Source: Nereocystis luetkeana
Lineage: Eukaryota > Sar > Phaeophyceae > Laminariales > Laminariaceae
Length of the DNA stretch: 64,000 nucleotides
NCBI GenBank assembly: GCA_031213475.1
Contig: JARUPZ010000026.1
Location: forward strand, 3,304,823 to 3,368,822
Direction of reading: 5' to 3'
In this document: positions 63,540 to 64,000 of the stretch, piece after piece
Layout of the letters: each line of letters starts with the position of its first letter
How positions within the stretch are numbered: the first letter of the stretch is position 1
Notes under the pieces: generated by a model
The model's database searches: none
Told to the model about the DNA's origin: nothing
Seen by the model: only the letters and a program-made list of their open reading frames with translations
Program-made: the position numbers and the translations under genes

Positions 63540-63755
63540 ATGAAGGCCGCCTTCGCAACCGCCTGTGGTGGTGGTGGCGGCGGCGGTGCCGGCAGGACCT
63601 TGACCTCCACCTTGACGAAGCGGGGCCTCGTCCCGTCCTGGCAACGGAGGCGTTTTGGTGGTTCGAGGCTGCGTGTGCTGGGGGACGGCGGAGGGTGCGA
63701 CAGCGAGGAAGAGTGCGAGATCGTTTACGACGACGAAGAAGGTGTGGCCGTGTGA
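63540..63755 (+). CDS. Candidate ORF with acidic C-terminus, unknown
   Basis: 71 codons: MKAAFATACGGGGGGGAGRT, LTSTLTKRGLVPSWQRRRFG, then CDSEEECEIVYDDEEGVAV and stop. The Trp/Arg-rich middle and acidic end look protein-like. The front is a (GGT/GGC) run. It could be a last exon, since the frame is open upstream of the ATG for a short way. No family assigned. Confidence 0.3.
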   Translation: MKAAFATACGGGGGGGAGRTLTSTLTKRGLVPSWQRRRFGGSRLRVLGDGGGCDSEEECEIVYDDEEGVAV

Positions 63756-63810
63756 TGTGTGATGTGTGATGTGTGATGTGTGATGACGTGTGATGTGTGA
63801 TGTGTGATGC
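63752..63810 (+). repeat. (TGTGTGATG)n minisatellite
   Basis: Six to seven units of GTGATGTGTGAT directly after the stop of the preceding frame. Confidence 0.85.
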
Positions 63811-63876
63811 TGCGACCGAACGCGGTGTTTTGGTGCTGTACGTAGGAGGGGCCACAACAGCGGTGCGTGCTCCTTT

Positions 63877-63978
63877 TAACCCTTTAAGGGCGGCATCCCC
63901 GTCGTATTGGGGAGACTAGCTGCTTACACTTTGAGTGGCTTGTCCCCACGGCGGAGCTGCCGTACTCAACATGGTTGA
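63877..63978. mobile_element. M1 foldback MITE, diverged
   Basis: AACCCTTTAAGGGCGGCATC and the right arm TTGTCCCCACGGCGGAGCTG are weakly paired, the most decayed copy. Confidence 0.5.
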
Positions 63979-64000
63979 GACCCCCCCCGTGACAAGCTGT

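Overview
The window looks like nuclear DNA of a photosynthetic stramenopile, most plausibly a brown alga or a close relative. This is inferred from sequence alone. There are no operons. Genes are split into short exons with GT..AG introns of 0.2-3.7 kb. tRNA genes are single-copy units with internal A and B boxes. One first exon (58827-58998) encodes a signal peptide followed by an ASAFAP-like F-containing motif, the plastid presequence type of algae with secondary red plastids. Most of the DNA is repeats: LINE relics, SINEs, foldback MITEs, minisatellites and poly-C/poly-G runs.

The best supported gene is on the minus strand, from 32709 down to at least 12231. I assembled it from eleven phase-compatible exons plus one exon whose borders are unresolved. 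It encodes a seven-transmembrane receptor (TM1 in 32495-32709, TM2 in 29707-29795, TM3/4 in 29310-29469, TM5 in 28247-28436, TM6/7 in 25616-25732 and 22808-22927). An RGS domain follows (19050-19154, about 18479-18525, 17821-17891, 14531-14581, 13602-13746), then a charged tail (12231-12545). It would be a GPCR fused to its own G-protein GTPase-accelerating domain. Its introns hold about 18 kb of mobile elements.

Region by region. 1-12 kb: repeats only, namely a LINE fragment, SINEs, a ~103-bp tandem array, GGGA and GACA microsatellites, a ~290-bp tandem array, a 44-bp minisatellite and long C tracts. 12-33 kb: the 7TM-RGS gene with repeat-filled introns, including a tyrosine-recombinase relic at 20.7 kb. 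33-36.5 kb: repeats only. 36.6-39.0 kb: a frameshifted LINE with reverse transcriptase and restriction-like endonuclease (LINE-B), followed by an isolated exon-like ORF. 39-45 kb: SINEs, a second LINE type (LINE-A) and a terminal-repeat element. 45-50.2 kb: two more LINE-B relics on the minus strand and a tRNA-derived SINE. 50.5-51.5 kb: a minisatellite around a small exon-like island. 52-57 kb: MITE clusters and two identical tRNA-Arg(ACG) genes. 57-64 kb: tRNA-Val(CAC), a broken tRNA-Val, the plastid-targeting exon, and several weakly supported exons among repeats.

Two features seem least like ordinary genome filler. First, LINE-A and the commonest SINE end in the same short sequence followed by poly(C), so they may be a LINE/SINE pair with C-tailed retroposition. 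Second, a short motif, TACCAGGTA/TACCTGGTA, often beside CAGCAGTA and ATTAATA, recurs several dozen times across unrelated contexts.
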